From contig NZ_CP087196.1 in assembly GCF_024749285.1 (NCBI RefSeq), positions 2,790,001 through 2,854,000 on the forward strand: 64,000 bases of DNA, read 5' to 3'. The stretch is from Pseudomonas sp. B21-015. Lineage in GTDB: Bacteria; Pseudomonadota; Gammaproteobacteria; Pseudomonadales; Pseudomonadaceae. The translations under genes were made by a program, and so were the position numbers. How positions within the stretch are numbered: position 1 is the first letter of the stretch; the number at the start of each line of letters is the position of its first letter. Shown here in pieces: positions 38,701-47,500 of this stretch. The notes under the pieces are model-generated. The model did not search any database, was not told the DNA's origin, and was given only the letters and a program-made list of their open reading frames with translations.

Positions 38701-41582
38701 TCGGCGGCAACGCCGAGGCCACTGACTGGCAAGCGCAGCTCGACAGCCCGAAAACCAATGAGAACCTGCTGCTGCGGTTGATCAAATGGCTCAAACAACA
38801 CAGCCCTTGCCAGGCGATCGACAGCTACATCATCAGCCAGGACAACTTCGACATTACCGGCGAGCCAGTCAGCGCCGTGGGTGGCGGCCTGACGGGCATG
38901 GCCTATGCGATTGCCCAGGGCGAGCATCGGTTCCGGGTGCGCAATCTGGATGTCGACAGCCGTGAGCTGGCCGACAACCGGCGCCGGCCACACTTGCTGC
39001 GTCAGGTGCAGGGCGAGGGCGGGTTGGCTCGAGGTGAGGTGCTGTGCCTGCGCGATGGCGTGCGCTATCGTCAGCGCATTTTCAACCTGAGCTGGCAACC
39101 CCAGCCACCGTTGGCCGAAGGCCGGTTTGTCAGCTCGGGGCTCAAGCGTGGTGGCGTCTATGTGATTCTTGGCGGCAGTGGCACGGTGGGCTCGATTATC
39201 AGCCGCTATTTGCTGGCCGATTATCAGGCCCGGGTTATCTGGCTGGGACGCAGCGATGCCGACGATCCCAAGGTGCAACAACGGCTCGCGAAATGCCTGC
39301 AACGTGTTGATGGCACGGTCGATCCGGCGCAGTTGCAATATTTGCAGGCCGACGCCAACGACCCGGCATCGCTGCAACGGGCCGTGGCGCAGATCAAACA
39401 GCGTCATGGCGCGATCAACGGGGCGATTTTCTCCGCAGTGGTGTTCAACCATGAAGACCCGATCACCCGCATCCCCGAACCGCAGTTCGACGAAATCCTG
39501 CAAGTGAAAAGCCGTGGCGGTATCGAGTTCTACCGGGCACTGGCCCATGAGCCGCTGGATTTCATGTGCTACTTCTCGTCCGGGCAAAGCTTTGCCTTCT
39601 CCGGCGCGGCGCGGTTGGGCGCCTATGCCGCCGGCATCACCTTCGGCGACACGCTGGTGCGCAGCCTGCGTCGGCAGGCGGCGTTCCCGGTGGGCGCCAT
39701 CAACTGGGGGTTCTGGCTGTCATCGCTGACCGAGCAACAGGCGGCGGACCCGTCTGCGCAACCGATGAGCCGCCACGCCGGAGCGCTGGAGGACCGCGAG
39801 GGCTTTGAGTGTTTTGCCCGCTTTGTCGAAGCCCTGAGTCACGGCCAGCTCGATCAGGTGCTGTGCATGGCCGCCTCGGCGCCGGTCCAGCAGTTGATGC
39901 AGCTGCAACCGGAACCGATAGTCCTTGGCGAGACCGGTGTTCAGCCGCCCGACGATGGTTTCGAGCGCTACCGTATAGCTGCCGCGCCGTTGCTGGCGGC
40001 TCATGATCCGCTGCCGTTTGACCGGGCCATGGCCGGGATGACGCTGGTGCAACTGTGCCGCATGGGGCTGTTCACCCAGTCGGGGCAGTTTGAGGACAGC
40101 GAAGTCCTGCGTCGTCAGGCCGGGATTGGCGAGCACTATGGCCGCTGGTGGGCGACCAGCCTCGAACTGCTGCAACAGCAGGGGCTGGTGCAGCGTCGGG
40201 GCACGCAGATCGCGATCACCGAGCACGCGAACCTTCAGCAACTGGAGCAACGCTGGAGCATGCTCAGGGATGAGTTGGTCGCCGTGCCGCAACGCAAGGC
40301 CCAGGTGGAACTGGTTGACGCCTGCCTGCAACAGCTGTCGGCAATACTCGGCGGGCGAACCCAGGCCACTCATGTCATGTTCCCCAACGGTTCGATGGAC
40401 AAAGTCGAGGGCGTCTATCGCCACAACGCCTTGTCCGACTACTTCAATCAGGTGGTCGCAGGCGTGGTGCAGCAGCACATCGAAGCACTGTTGATCCGCG
40501 AGCCGCACCGGCAACTCCGTATTCTGGAAATCGGTGCAGGCACCGGCGGCACCAGCTCCATCGTGCTGCCGGCGCTGCAACCCTGGCGCAGGCAGATTGC
40601 CGAATATTGTTACACCGACATCTCCAAGGCGTTTCTGATGTACGCCAAAAAAACCTATGGTGCGGCCAATCCGTTCCTCACCTATCAGGTATGGAATGTC
40701 GAACAGCCGCCGCAAGCCCAGGGGCTGGAGCTGGGCGGCTATGACATCGTGATCGCCGCCAACGTGCTGCACGCCACCAGCAGCATTCGGCGCACGCTTG
40801 CACACGCCGCAGCGTTGCTGCGCCGTGGCGGCATTGTAGTGATGAATGAAATCAGCGACCGGTCGCTATTCGCCCACCTGACGTTCGGCCTGCTCAAAGG
40901 TTGGTGGCTGTACGAAGACCCCGAGCTGCGCATCTCCGGCACGCCGGCCCTGTATCCGCAAAGCTGGGCCAGTGTGCTGGGCGAGACTGGCTTTCATAGC
41001 GTCGCGTTCCCGGCGCAATGCGCCCACGGCCTTGGTCAGCAGATTATCGTCGCGCAAAGCGATGGTGTGGAGTGTCTGGCGGCGCTGGATAAGTCCGAAA
41101 AACCGTTCGGCAACCCTGAACGAATTCTGCAACCGGCATCTGCCACAACCGGCGACGGCCGTGAGGTGCTGACCGCGTTGGCGCTGGACGGTCTGGCCAC
41201 TACGTTGCAACTGACGCCTGGGCGCATTCAGGTGGATCAACCCTTTGCCGACTACGGCATTGACTCGATCCTTGGCGTGAGTTTTGTCAGCCACATCGGC
41301 GAGGCCCTGGGCACGGAGCTCAACACCGCGTTGCTGTTCGACTATCCGTCGCTGGAAAGCCTGGTGGACTACCTGCTTGGCCAATACCCGGCGCAGTGTG
41401 CCCGGTTGGGCGCAGGGACAGCGCAGCCTGTTGCACCCGAGCCAGTCGCACCCGAGCAGCAACTCGAGGCAGCGTTTCTGTGCGGTGAACTGGCAATCGA
41501 TGAATTGCTGAAAATCGTCAACGACAGCGCCTTGGCAAACCACGGCACAGCGCAGGCAACGACCGGGAAAGTACAATCATGA
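26703..41582 (+). CDS. Trans-AT PKS protein 2 (end of module 4, modules 5-7)
   Basis: A 4,959-residue megasynthase. Order with rough residues: MT 77-350, ACP 388-461, KS 498-910, KR 1338-1566, MT 1713-1963, ACP 1998-2078, KS 2125-2543, KR 2888-3120, ACP 3155-3241, KS 3276-3711, KR 4148-4390, MT 4533-4786, ACP 4820-4898. There is no DH in any of its three complete modules, so they should leave hydroxyl (or methoxyl) groups. No AT, ER or ECH is present. It opens with the MT-ACP that completes module 4. The start ATG has ACAGGGAAGT 6 nt upstream, the same arrangement as protein 1. The stop overlaps the next start in ATGA, indicating translational coupling. The C-terminal tail (about 4899-4959) is Ala/Glu-rich and may dock to protein 3. 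Confidence 0.95.
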   Translation: MQTAAHQTTAAGSGELDALARRLLASQLQVLGLSCAEDLQRLATQHGQVTPDYLHLWLAESFKYVAGIETGAADALWQQWNERLPGWCQDPDLAARAQLLDACLKGLPALLRGEQTATRVLFPDGSMTLVEGIYKNNRICDYFNQVLIEAALAFIESRPAGAEPLRILEIGAGTGGTTAGLLAALAPWRLQISEYCYTDLSRAFLQHGADQFGRDNPFLQTRLFDVSRPCAEQGIDTDHYHLVVATNVLHATPEIRQTLRNAKAVLRKGGLLMLNEISEASLFTHLSFGLLEGWWLHRDGVLRIPGCPGLSPAGWQAVLEQEGFSPVLFPARQAHDRGQQIILAESDGIVRQPVASSDRPTAPPADNRQPQDTFTPKHDETAPDGRWRRVADYLRNLVSSTLKIPAEKMSLSRPLEDYGLDSILVVRLTHAFSEHFAAIDSALFFEVPTLAALTEHFIQHRADELETLLGQPEVEYRDTTANITVQEKTSVPVEKGDASDIAIIGLDGRYPGAQSMSHLWRNLADGHCAIDEIPAERWDWRRYFDAQKGTSGHLYTRWGGFIEGIDQFDPAFFRISRTEAERMDPQERLFLQVAYHSIEDAGYNPATLHQQGEVGVFVGVMNGSYNPISNYWSIANRVSYQLDLQGPSFVVDSACSSSLTAIHLAVESLTSGSCNMAIAGGINLIINPQHYLNLCEMMMLSPGEQCRAFGDDADGFVDAEGVGAVVLKPLNKAIADGDRIYAVIRGGAINAGGKTNGYTVPSAGAQQRVLEKALARSAIDASRISYIEAHGTGTALGDPIEISGLSRVFAHSAGARCAIGSIKSNIGHCESAAGIAGLSKVLLQLQHRQLVPSLHAVQPNPNIDFEHSPFRVQQQLAPWAANGATRIAAISSFGAGGANASLIVEEHLGATDSRPAMRGPWLILLSARDRQRLTESASRLHAFLDTEDAQQTVMTDLAWTLQTGREAMAERLALRVESIADLQRCLALWIAREPQDNVFCGHSDPYDAALDEPISLPIDHWLQHQQLTELATAWVRGEAIDWQRLYLDSMYRRPMRISLPGYPFAKNSYWMPGLAHPTGDAPLVEAPTEQDLTECCYLPRWQAQTADEQAAVPGAGAVVLVTLGESGNATGMLLAALAEHYQGTRNVLRIDCGTGATAELAAGHWHCSDDDPAGFAHILSVLVPVAQIMVIGAQSASDMTPSALVDSLQHHELPLLRLFKALQQQAVDGSATDCFLLSFGRYAFAGAPQRGNPLGAGMAGLGYAMAQSEHRVHLRNLDLNLDELETPYSRQRLLAQILAEPASERGELIKLSRGERFIQQLMPLALPPSRTNTSVLKQEGVYLILGGSGVIGQVISRQLIEHYQARVIWLGRKPAESEQVQQSLKTEQFRGRVDYLQVDATNLAQLQQAVAQINQRYGRINGAVFCAMVFDFENSIQHTTEAQFQQIFDIKSRGSLHFYQALAEQPLDFLCYFSSGQGFAFSGAAKLSAYACGITFADAFAEAIGPAARFPVGVINWGFWRASLQAQTVSQHLDALDDDEGFACFSRFVAHLSSGSLRRLLCIKASPAVRQLMNVPEGQQLRFDPGVLPPVAAPGVELEPAERELLQQIFDPQTLDQSIAVLLLIQLQTLGIFTVPGAHSAEAWRQQAGISERYRRWWQECLAILVEHGYLQQQGAAFAVATPIARTRHAAILAAWKVQRDHYFEDRERRVQVTLIDDCLLQLPQILTGQIQATDLMFPDGSMGKVEGIYKHNTLSDFFNEQLASQVIAHVRRRVLAEPARPVRILEIGAGTGGTTAALLAALEPLAGHIGEYCYSDLSRAFLRHGETSFAAGRPYFTTQILDISQPADGSEAYDIVVATNVLHATANMRSTLAHVRSLLRSGGLLALNELNRKTTAATVTFGLLDGWWLYEDPALRIPGSPLIAEQTWLELLWSSGFQQVDLHLPPGIALGQQIITAHGDALTLHTFEPQLPATSAQNKEFTLNEHPASRTGASVDVADRLQHVIIEALAKTLKADGQSIALRTPFSDYGVDSILGVGFVKQLGNQLGIKLNSAILFEQATVSKLHSYLQKSYGLQIERALAATATNSPQAATPPALMTNPVMAAALAGEEETPSTSPQTSKNRRIAVIGMAGQFPGADNIEQLWDNLLAGRNGVQVLGPDYLDSRAYSADKQPGKSYCNRAGILKDRDCFDPLFFNLTPHEAESMTPHQRLVLQESWKALEDAGCNPMTLAGQAVSLYVGAEPGGYHHDSFTGSSEAIVASRLSYFLDLKGPAMVVNTGCSSSAVAIHQACESLRHGESRMALAGGVYALLDQRGLISLSAIDMLSASGQCHAFDAAADGTVISEGVGMVVLKRLEDAEAEGDPIYAVIEASGVNQDGASNGITAPNGDAQEQLLRDTWLKFGIDPAQISYVEAHGTGTRLGDPVEANALIRAFRSFTDAQGYCVLGSAKANLGHAAAGAGVIGLIKVLLSIRQRTLPAMPGFAQINPLIELEHSPFYINRQALDWQASGGERLMAALNSFGHSGTNAHLVIGEYQSAQTAGQCAAPPAMSRVIPLSAKTAASLRDNARALAHWLDKTEAPLSHIAFTLQTAREPMQVRAALIVSDVAQLRTQLARLANGEKPTVTTDDAGRLANEWVAGSDIDWAALWPTGSAQRIHLPAYQFAKERYWVDQTPQPIVERDTPEASNAVDESATGLFLARPVWQEPMGASVDADDDIGQRLLLWVGFSREQVAQLQSLTNAAGAGVSGEILACGKTAPAARYQELAIALLLRLQTLRGRVHIELMIADQAPEHLLYAGLDGLLKTACLEQPSLSARCLMIKVEVGQPLSAAQLKQLTITLGERRQRARSVLQRSGPQGEHQELQWQELADDVAASREHDRITWKDQGVYLITGGAGGLGLIFAGAIAEQCRNVKLILIGRSALDSRQQARLQEIRDTGAVVSYQQVDLTDAEALEQLIDDICARHGSLNGVLHGAGINRDRLLAHKTPQEMVEVFAAKVVGTELLDRACRRLYLDFFVLFSSCSAVLGSIGQSDYAAANGFVDHFAELRNKRVDQGLRFGHTLSINYPLWRDGGMQVSAADCAHIRHKTGMAPMQSVHGIQALQLGLNAGLERLLVIEGDLAQIRAHFGAAEEGDAEPALTPTSVAIDRTRLTGVILERLKAVFCAVTKLPSARVESQAPLEQYGIDSIMITRLNKALEDVFSAMTQLRPAERQLSKTLFFEYHSLDALAGYLVAEYHRACLLWSGLAEVPTPLPTAPFVSQTTQAPAAMSAAEPIAIIGISGRYPQADNLDEYWRNLKEGRDSITEIPPQRWPLEGFYVDSVAEALKQARSYSKWGGFIDGFADFDPLFFNISPREAVNMDPQERLFLQSCWQSLEDAGITKADLAEQYQGNVGVFAGITKTGYSLYGPTLREQGHMVFPRTSFGSTANRVSYVLDLNGPSEPVDTMCSSSLTALHRACESLRRGECRMAFAGGVNLYLHPSNYVELSAGQMLSKDGRCRSFGEGGNGFVPGEGVGSVLLKPLSRALADRDNIHALIRAVAVNHGGKTNGYTVPNPQAQAKVIRLAIDQAGLDANQISYIEAHGTGTELGDPIEVSGLSQAFALDGVDPGHCALGSVKANIGHLEGAAGIAGVSKVILQLKHKQLVPSLHATTLNPNLTLDATPFYLQQTLGDWRPADHGPRIAGVSSFGAGGANGHVLLQEHDEYRELPNASGAEVILLSARDGERLRDYAQALLAYVDARPSLSGADLANLAYTLQTGREMMAARLGLVIDSPAALATKLRTFIDRGAQPDAGLYTGDIQRNRLVAQADAELAPVTRRWAESGKLHKLLELWVNGEVIDWSLLHAQRTGPLPYRISVPVYPFARETFWLPGIQSTAAPVTETALTAPMASTNSDRVSYLARWQADGQGGEPQTVEHRCVLIVGDASTRPAAEAITAHYLLSAGFATGAGRVIRLEPGLQTVCLAPDHWSLDAADPQALEQCLSAGPAIDCLYFFGGNAEATDWQAQLDSPKTNENLLLRLIKWLKQHSPCQAIDSYIISQDNFDITGEPVSAVGGGLTGMAYAIAQGEHRFRVRNLDVDSRELADNRRRPHLLRQVQGEGGLARGEVLCLRDGVRYRQRIFNLSWQPQPPLAEGRFVSSGLKRGGVYVILGGSGTVGSIISRYLLADYQARVIWLGRSDADDPKVQQRLAKCLQRVDGTVDPAQLQYLQADANDPASLQRAVAQIKQRHGAINGAIFSAVVFNHEDPITRIPEPQFDEILQVKSRGGIEFYRALAHEPLDFMCYFSSGQSFAFSGAARLGAYAAGITFGDTLVRSLRRQAAFPVGAINWGFWLSSLTEQQAADPSAQPMSRHAGALEDREGFECFARFVEALSHGQLDQVLCMAASAPVQQLMQLQPEPIVLGETGVQPPDDGFERYRIAAAPLLAAHDPLPFDRAMAGMTLVQLCRMGLFTQSGQFEDSEVLRRQAGIGEHYGRWWATSLELLQQQGLVQRRGTQIAITEHANLQQLEQRWSMLRDELVAVPQRKAQVELVDACLQQLSAILGGRTQATHVMFPNGSMDKVEGVYRHNALSDYFNQVVAGVVQQHIEALLIREPHRQLRILEIGAGTGGTSSIVLPALQPWRRQIAEYCYTDISKAFLMYAKKTYGAANPFLTYQVWNVEQPPQAQGLELGGYDIVIAANVLHATSSIRRTLAHAAALLRRGGIVVMNEISDRSLFAHLTFGLLKGWWLYEDPELRISGTPALYPQSWASVLGETGFHSVAFPAQCAHGLGQQIIVAQSDGVECLAALDKSEKPFGNPERILQPASATTGDGREVLTALALDGLATTLQLTPGRIQVDQPFADYGIDSILGVSFVSHIGEALGTELNTALLFDYPSLESLVDYLLGQYPAQCARLGAGTAQPVAPEPVAPEQQLEAAFLCGELAIDELLKIVNDSALANHGTAQATTGKVQS
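28195..32935 (+). other. Module 5: KS-KR-MT-ACP
   Basis: KS intact (DSACSSSL, HGTGT, SNIGHCE). The KR is of a distinct class (GGSGVIG, CYFSSGQGFAFSGAAKLSAYACG, INWGFW) with serine and tyrosine present. MT with LEIGAGTGGTT. The ACP reads YGVDSILGVGF. There is no DH. The unit is either alpha-methyl-beta-hydroxy or beta-methoxy, depending on whether the MT acts on carbon or oxygen, which I cannot settle by eye. Confidence 0.8.
33075..36425 (+). other. Module 6: KS-KR-ACP
   Basis: The KS is of a variant type (MTPHQRLVLQESWKALEDAG, NTGCSSSAVA, QDGASNGITAPN) with HGTGT and ANLGHAA intact. KR with TGGAGGLG, NRDRLL, and INYPLWRDGGM in place of the usual INWPLW. ACP with YGIDSIMI and an insertion (MTQLRPAERQ) before the last helix. 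Predicted unit: beta-hydroxy. Confidence 0.8.
36530..41395 (+). other. Module 7: KS-KR-MT-ACP
   Basis: KS intact (DTMCSSSL, HGTGT, ANIGHLE). KR of the same class as module 5 (GGSGTVG, CYFSSGQSFAFSGAARLGAYAAG, INWGFW). MT with LEIGAGTGGTSS. The ACP (YGIDSILGVSF...LNTALLFDY) resembles that of module 5. The pair of modules 5 and 7 looks like a duplication. Confidence 0.8.
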
Positions 41583-44500
41583 GCAGCCAAGCATTTCAAT
41601 CCATTATCGCCCGGCTCCAACAGCGCCAGATCACGGCTGACGAGGCCCGGCAGTTGCTGCAACAACTCAAGGCTGGCGCCCAGGCCACAGTGGAAATACC
41701 GCCAGCCGCTCGCCCGCAGGCGCACGACGAGATTGCCGTGATTGGCATGTCAGGGCAGTTTCCCGCCGCCGACAACGTCGAACGCTTCTGGCACAACCTC
41801 AGCACGGGTAACGATGGTGTGGTTGAGCTGGGCGAGCGTTATCTGGACGCTGAGCGCAGCTATTCGGCCCAGCGCCAGCCCGGCAAGACGTATTGTAAGT
41901 GGGGCGGCGTCCTTGAGCGGCGGGATGATTTCGATCCGCTGTTTTTCAATATTTCGCCCCGCGATGCCGAGTCGATGAACCCGCATCAGCGGCTGATCCT
42001 CCAGGAGAGCTGGAAGGCTCTGGAAGATGCTGGCTACAACCCGAAAAGTTTTCGCGATCAGTCGGTGGGCATCTTTGTCGGCGCAGAACCGACCGGCTAT
42101 TTCCACGAAACCTTTATCGGCGCCTCCGACGCGATCATTGCCTCACGGCTGTCCTACTTCCTCGACTTCAAAGGTCCGGCGCTGGTGGTCAATACCGGCT
42201 GCTCGTCCTCGGCCACGGCCATTCACCTGGCCTGCGAAAGCCTGCGCAATGGCGAGGCGGACCTGGCGCTGGCCGGCGGCGTTTTCGCCACCCTCGGCGA
42301 GCCTAGCCTGATCAGCCTGGCGCAAATGGACATGCTCTCGCCGACTGGGCGTTGCCATACTTTCGATCAGCGCAGCGACGGCATTGTGCTGTCCGAAGCG
42401 GTTGGCATGGTGACCCTCAAGCGTCTCTCCCAGGCGCTGGCCGACGGCGACCCGATCTACGGGGTGATCTGCGCCTCGGGCATGAACCAGGACGGCGCCA
42501 GCAACGGCATTACCGCCCCCAGCGGCCAGGCCCAGGAGCGACTGATCAGCGAGCTGTATCGGCGTTTCGCCATCGATCCCCGGCAGATCAGCTACGTCGA
42601 GGCCCATGGCACCGGCACGCCACTGGGCGATCCGGTCGAGGTCAACGCGTTGGTCCGGGCTTTCCGCCAGTTCACCGCCGATACCGGTTATTGCGCGCTG
42701 GGCAGCGCCAAGGCGCATATCGGTCATACCTCGGCGGCGGCCGGTGTGGTCAGCCTGATCAAGATCCTGCTGTCGATGAAGTACCGGCAGTTGCCCGGGG
42801 TATTGAATTTCGAACAGCTCAACCCACGGATCGAACTGGCGGGCTCGGCGTTTCATATCCATCGCGAGCCCCGAGAATGGCTCGGCAGCGGCCCGAAGAT
42901 GGCGGCGCTCAACTCCTTTGGCCATAGCGGCACCAATGTGCACATGGTCATCCGCGAGGCCCCCGAAGTCGCCGCGCCGCCGGTTACCGACGAGGCGCGG
43001 CCCTGTCTGCTGCCACTGTCGGCGCGCACTGCCGACAGCCTCAAACGCTATGCCCGCCGGGTACATCAGGCACTGCGAGATCCGGCCCTGCGCCTGACGG
43101 ACCTCGCTTACACCCTGCAAACGGGGCGGTTGGCGCAGGAGCATCGATTGATCTTCCTGTGCTCCGACAAGGACCAATTGCGGCAACAACTGAATGACTG
43201 GCTGGACGGCCGTTCGCCCCGGCACTGCTGGTCCGGGCAGATCGAAACGGGTGAACGTGCGGACATCGAGCTGCCTGCCATCGCCGACGCGGCGAGTCTG
43301 CAACCGCTGGCTGAGGCCTGGGTCACGGGCGGCAAGCTCGACTGGGCGCAATTCAATCGTCAGCACCGTGGCGACGCCCGCCGTGTGCACGCGCCGGTCT
43401 ATCCGTTTGCCCGGCAGAATTTCTGGATACCGCCCGCGCAACGTGGCGCGGCGGGAGGCGAAGTCAGCGCCGGTGCCGTTTCCAACATCCACCCTCTGCA
43501 TCCATTCCTGGCGCGAAACACCTCAGATCTGCACCGCCAGCGCTTTAGCAGTGTGTTTGATGGCGAGGAGTTTTTCCTCAAGCAGCATGTGGTTGGCGGG
43601 CAACGAATTTTCCCCGGCGTCGCGCATCTGGAAATGGCCCGGGCGGCGGTGGCGATGGCCACGGCGGGGCGGCAGCCGTCATTCAGTCAGGTGGTGTGGT
43701 TGCGGCCATTGATCGTCGGTGCCCAGGCACGGCAGGTCGATATCGAGCTGACGCTGGAAGACGACGAGCAGATCCGCTTCGAGATTTCCAGTCGCGAGAT
43801 TGATTCGCTCACCGGCCAAACCACGGGTGAACCGCTGCTGCACAGTCAGGGGCTGGCGGGTTTTGCTTCGCCATCGGCGGCGCATCAGGTTGATCTGGCA
43901 GCGCTCAAGGCGCGGATGACCGGCGGCCAGTTGAGCGCTAAACAGTGTTATGACGCCTATCAGGCGATGACGTTTGAACACGGCCCGGCCTATCAGGGTC
44001 TGCAATCAGTGGGCCTCGGGCGTGGCGAAGTGTTGGCGCAACTGCTGCTGCCCGCTTGCCAGCGCGACAGCTTTGAGGGCTATGTGCTGCACCCGTCGCT
44101 GATGGATTCGGCGCTGCAGGCAGCCATCGCCCTGAGTCTCGGTGCCGACGTGGTACTGACCGAAGACGACCGGCAGCAACTGCCACCGTTGACGCGCCCG
44201 ACGCTGCCGTTTGCCCTTGAAGGCTTGCAGATACTGGATCGTTGCAGCGAACAGATGTGGGCCCGGGTGAGTTACGCCGAACGCCGCGACGATCAGCAGG
44301 CCGACAGCGGTTTGCAGCGCTTGAACATCGAGCTGTTCGATCAGCAAGGCAAGCTCTGCGTGTTGATGCAGGGTTTCACCTCACGGGTTCTGGGCAACCA
44401 AAGTGAGCCGGCAACCACTGACCAGCCATTGATGGAAACCCTGTTATTCCAACCACAGTGGATTGACGAGGCGGCACCGTCGGTTGAAGCGCCCGGCTTC

Positions 44501-47500
44501 AGTCAACGCCTGATCCTGCTCAGTGGCTTTGATTCCCGGATCGCCGCTCAGGTGCAACAACAACTGGCCGCTTGCCGCTGCACGGTGCTGGACGTTCCCG
44601 AGCAGGATTGCGCCGTTGATTATCAACAGACGGCACTCGCGCTGTTGCAAAAAATCAGGCTGCTGCTCGGCGCGGGCGGCGGACGGCGGTTGCTCCAGCT
44701 CGCCGTGCATGACCCGAATGGCGAGCGGATGACCGGCGGCCTGGCGGCGATGCTGCGCAGCTTGCAGCTGGAAGTACCGGATGTGACCGGGCAAGTGATC
44801 GAGCTGGACGAGCAACAATCGCTGGCGCAGCGGCTGGCGGAAAATGCCGCCGCCGGCGATGTCGGGATTCGCTACCAGGCGGGCCGGCGCCAGGTGCAAC
44901 ACTGGCGTCCTTGCCCGGCGGTGGATCTGGCAATTGACGCGCCGTGGAAGGACCGTGGTGTGTACCTGATTACCGGTGGCCTCGGCGGTCTGGGGCGGTT
45001 GTTTGCCCAGGCCATCGCCGCCAGTGTCAGTGACGCCACCTTGATTCTCACTGGCCGCTCAGCGCCGGTCCCGCAGTTGCTGACCGGGATTGACGCGGGC
45101 CGCAACCGGGTCGAGTACCGGCAGCTGGATGTCAGCGACGCTGAGGCGGTACAGCGCCTGATCGACGGGATTGTCGGCGAACATCATGGCCTCAACGGCG
45201 TGCTGCACGGCGCCGGGGTGATCCGCGACAGCTTGCTGATCAATAAACAGGATGAAGAACTCAAACAGGTGATGGCGGCCAAGGTAGCCGGCACCCGCAA
45301 TCTGGACCTCGTCACCGCCGGATTGGCGCTGGATTTCTGGATCTGTTTTTCATCCGGGACCGGCGTCGTCGGCAATGCCGGTCAGGCCGACTATGCGGCA
45401 GCCAATGCTTTTGTCGACCGCTACGCCGCCTACCGCAACCGATTGACTGCCCAAGGTCTCCGTAGCGGCCAGAGCCTGGCGATCAACTGGCCGTTGTGGA
45501 AAGAGGGCGGCATGCGGGTCGACGAAGCGACCGCGCAGCAGATGGCGTACAGCACCGGCATGGTCGCCATGCCGAGCAACGCCGGGATTCATGCCCTGCG
45601 CCAGTGCGTTGCGCTGGCGCTGCCGCAGGTGCTGGTGATGCACGGTCGGCGAGCGCCGATCAGCGCGCTGGTGACGGGGCGTGGCACTGCCGAAACGTCG
45701 AAGCCGCAAATCGTCGCGCAGGTAGCCCCCGACCATGACGCACCGTTGACCGAAGCACTGCACCGGGCGCTGATCGAGCTGGTGTCTGCGCAGATGAAAA
45801 TCCCCGCTGGCGAAATCCGCCTCGATGTCGAGTTCAGTCAGTACGGCTTCGACTCGATCAGCCTGACCACGCTGGCCAACACACTGAAACAGCAATGGCG
45901 ACTCAATCTGGCGCCGACGATTTTTTTCGAACACGCCACGGTTGGCCGTTTCGCCGCCTACCTGGAACGCGAGCACCGCAGTGCGCTCGCGACCAGACTG
46001 GCGCCGCAACAAACAGCAGCGCCGGTAGCGCAACCCCGGCAACGACACCCGCAAGCAGCAACAGCCCGGCGCCCGCTGCAAACCGCCAGCGTTGTCATGG
46101 CTAAACCGTCTGTCACCGAAGCTGACGATGACATCGCAGTGATCGGCGTCAGCGGCCGTTTTCCGATGGCCGAGGACATCGAGCAGTTTTTCCATAACCT
46201 CAAGGACGGGCGCGACTGCATCAGCGAGATTCCCGCCAACCGCTGGGACTGGCGCGAGTACTTCGGCGATCCGCACCGCGAGGTCGACAAGACCAACGTG
46301 AAGTGGGGCGGCTTTATCCACGGCGTCGATCACTTCGACCCGCTGTTCTTCGCCATCTCGCCACGCGAAGCACAATTGATGGACCCGCAGCAGCGCCTGC
46401 TGATGACGTACGTGTGGCTGGCCATCGAAGACGCCGGCTACGCCACCGCTGATCTGGCGGGCAGCGACACCGGGATTTTCGTCGGCACCGGGGTGACCGG
46501 CTACAGCAGCCTGATCGCCAAGGCCGGCGTACCGGTCGAAGGCTATAGCGCCACGGCGATGGTGCCTTCGGTCGGCCCCAACCGCATGAGTTTTCTACTG
46601 GATTTTCACGGTCCCAGCGAACCGGTCGAAACCGCCTGCTCGTCGTCACTGGTGGCGATCCATCGCGCAGTGCAGGCGATGCGCAGCGGTGATTGCCGGA
46701 TGGCGGTGGTCGGCGGGGTCAATACGTTGATCGCGCCCGAGGCGCAGATCAGCTTCAGCAAGGCCGGCATGCTGGCCCTGGACGGGCGCAGCAAGACCTT
46801 CTCGGCCCAGGCCAACGGCTATGCCCGTGGCGAAGGCGTCGGGATGATCGTGCTGAAGAAACGCAGCCAGGCCGAGGCCGACGGCGACCACATTTATGCG
46901 CTGATCCGCAGCACCGCAGAAAACCACGGCGGCAAGGCCAACTCGCTGACGGCGCCCAATCCACGCGCCCAGGCCGAGCTGTTGAAGTCGGCTTACCGCA
47001 AGGCCGGGGTCGATCCGCGCAGTGTCGGCTACATAGAGGCCCATGGCACCGGTACGGAATTGGGTGACCCGATTGAAATCAACGGCTTGAAAATGGCCTT
47101 CCGCGAACTGGCCGAAGAGTTTAGCGCCGATGAACCGGGACAGGGCTTTTGCGGCGTCGGTTCGGTGAAGTCGAACATCGGCCACCTTGAACTGGCCGCC
47201 GGGATTGCCGGGGTGATCAAGGTCCTGCTGCAACTCAAGCACAAGACCCTCTTCAAGAGCCTGCACAGCGAACAGCTCAACCCTTATATCGAACTCGACA
47301 ACAGCCCGTTTTATGTGGTCCAGCAAAGCCGTCCCTGGGTCGCGGTCAAGGACCGTCACGGCAATGAGTTGCCGCGTCGGGCGGGTGTCAGTTCGTTCGG
47401 TTTTGGCGGCGCGAATGCACATATTTTGCTGGAGGAATATCGGGCGTCGCCGCCGGCTCGCGACGAAGTCACGTCGGGTGCCAGACCGTTTCTGCTGTCG

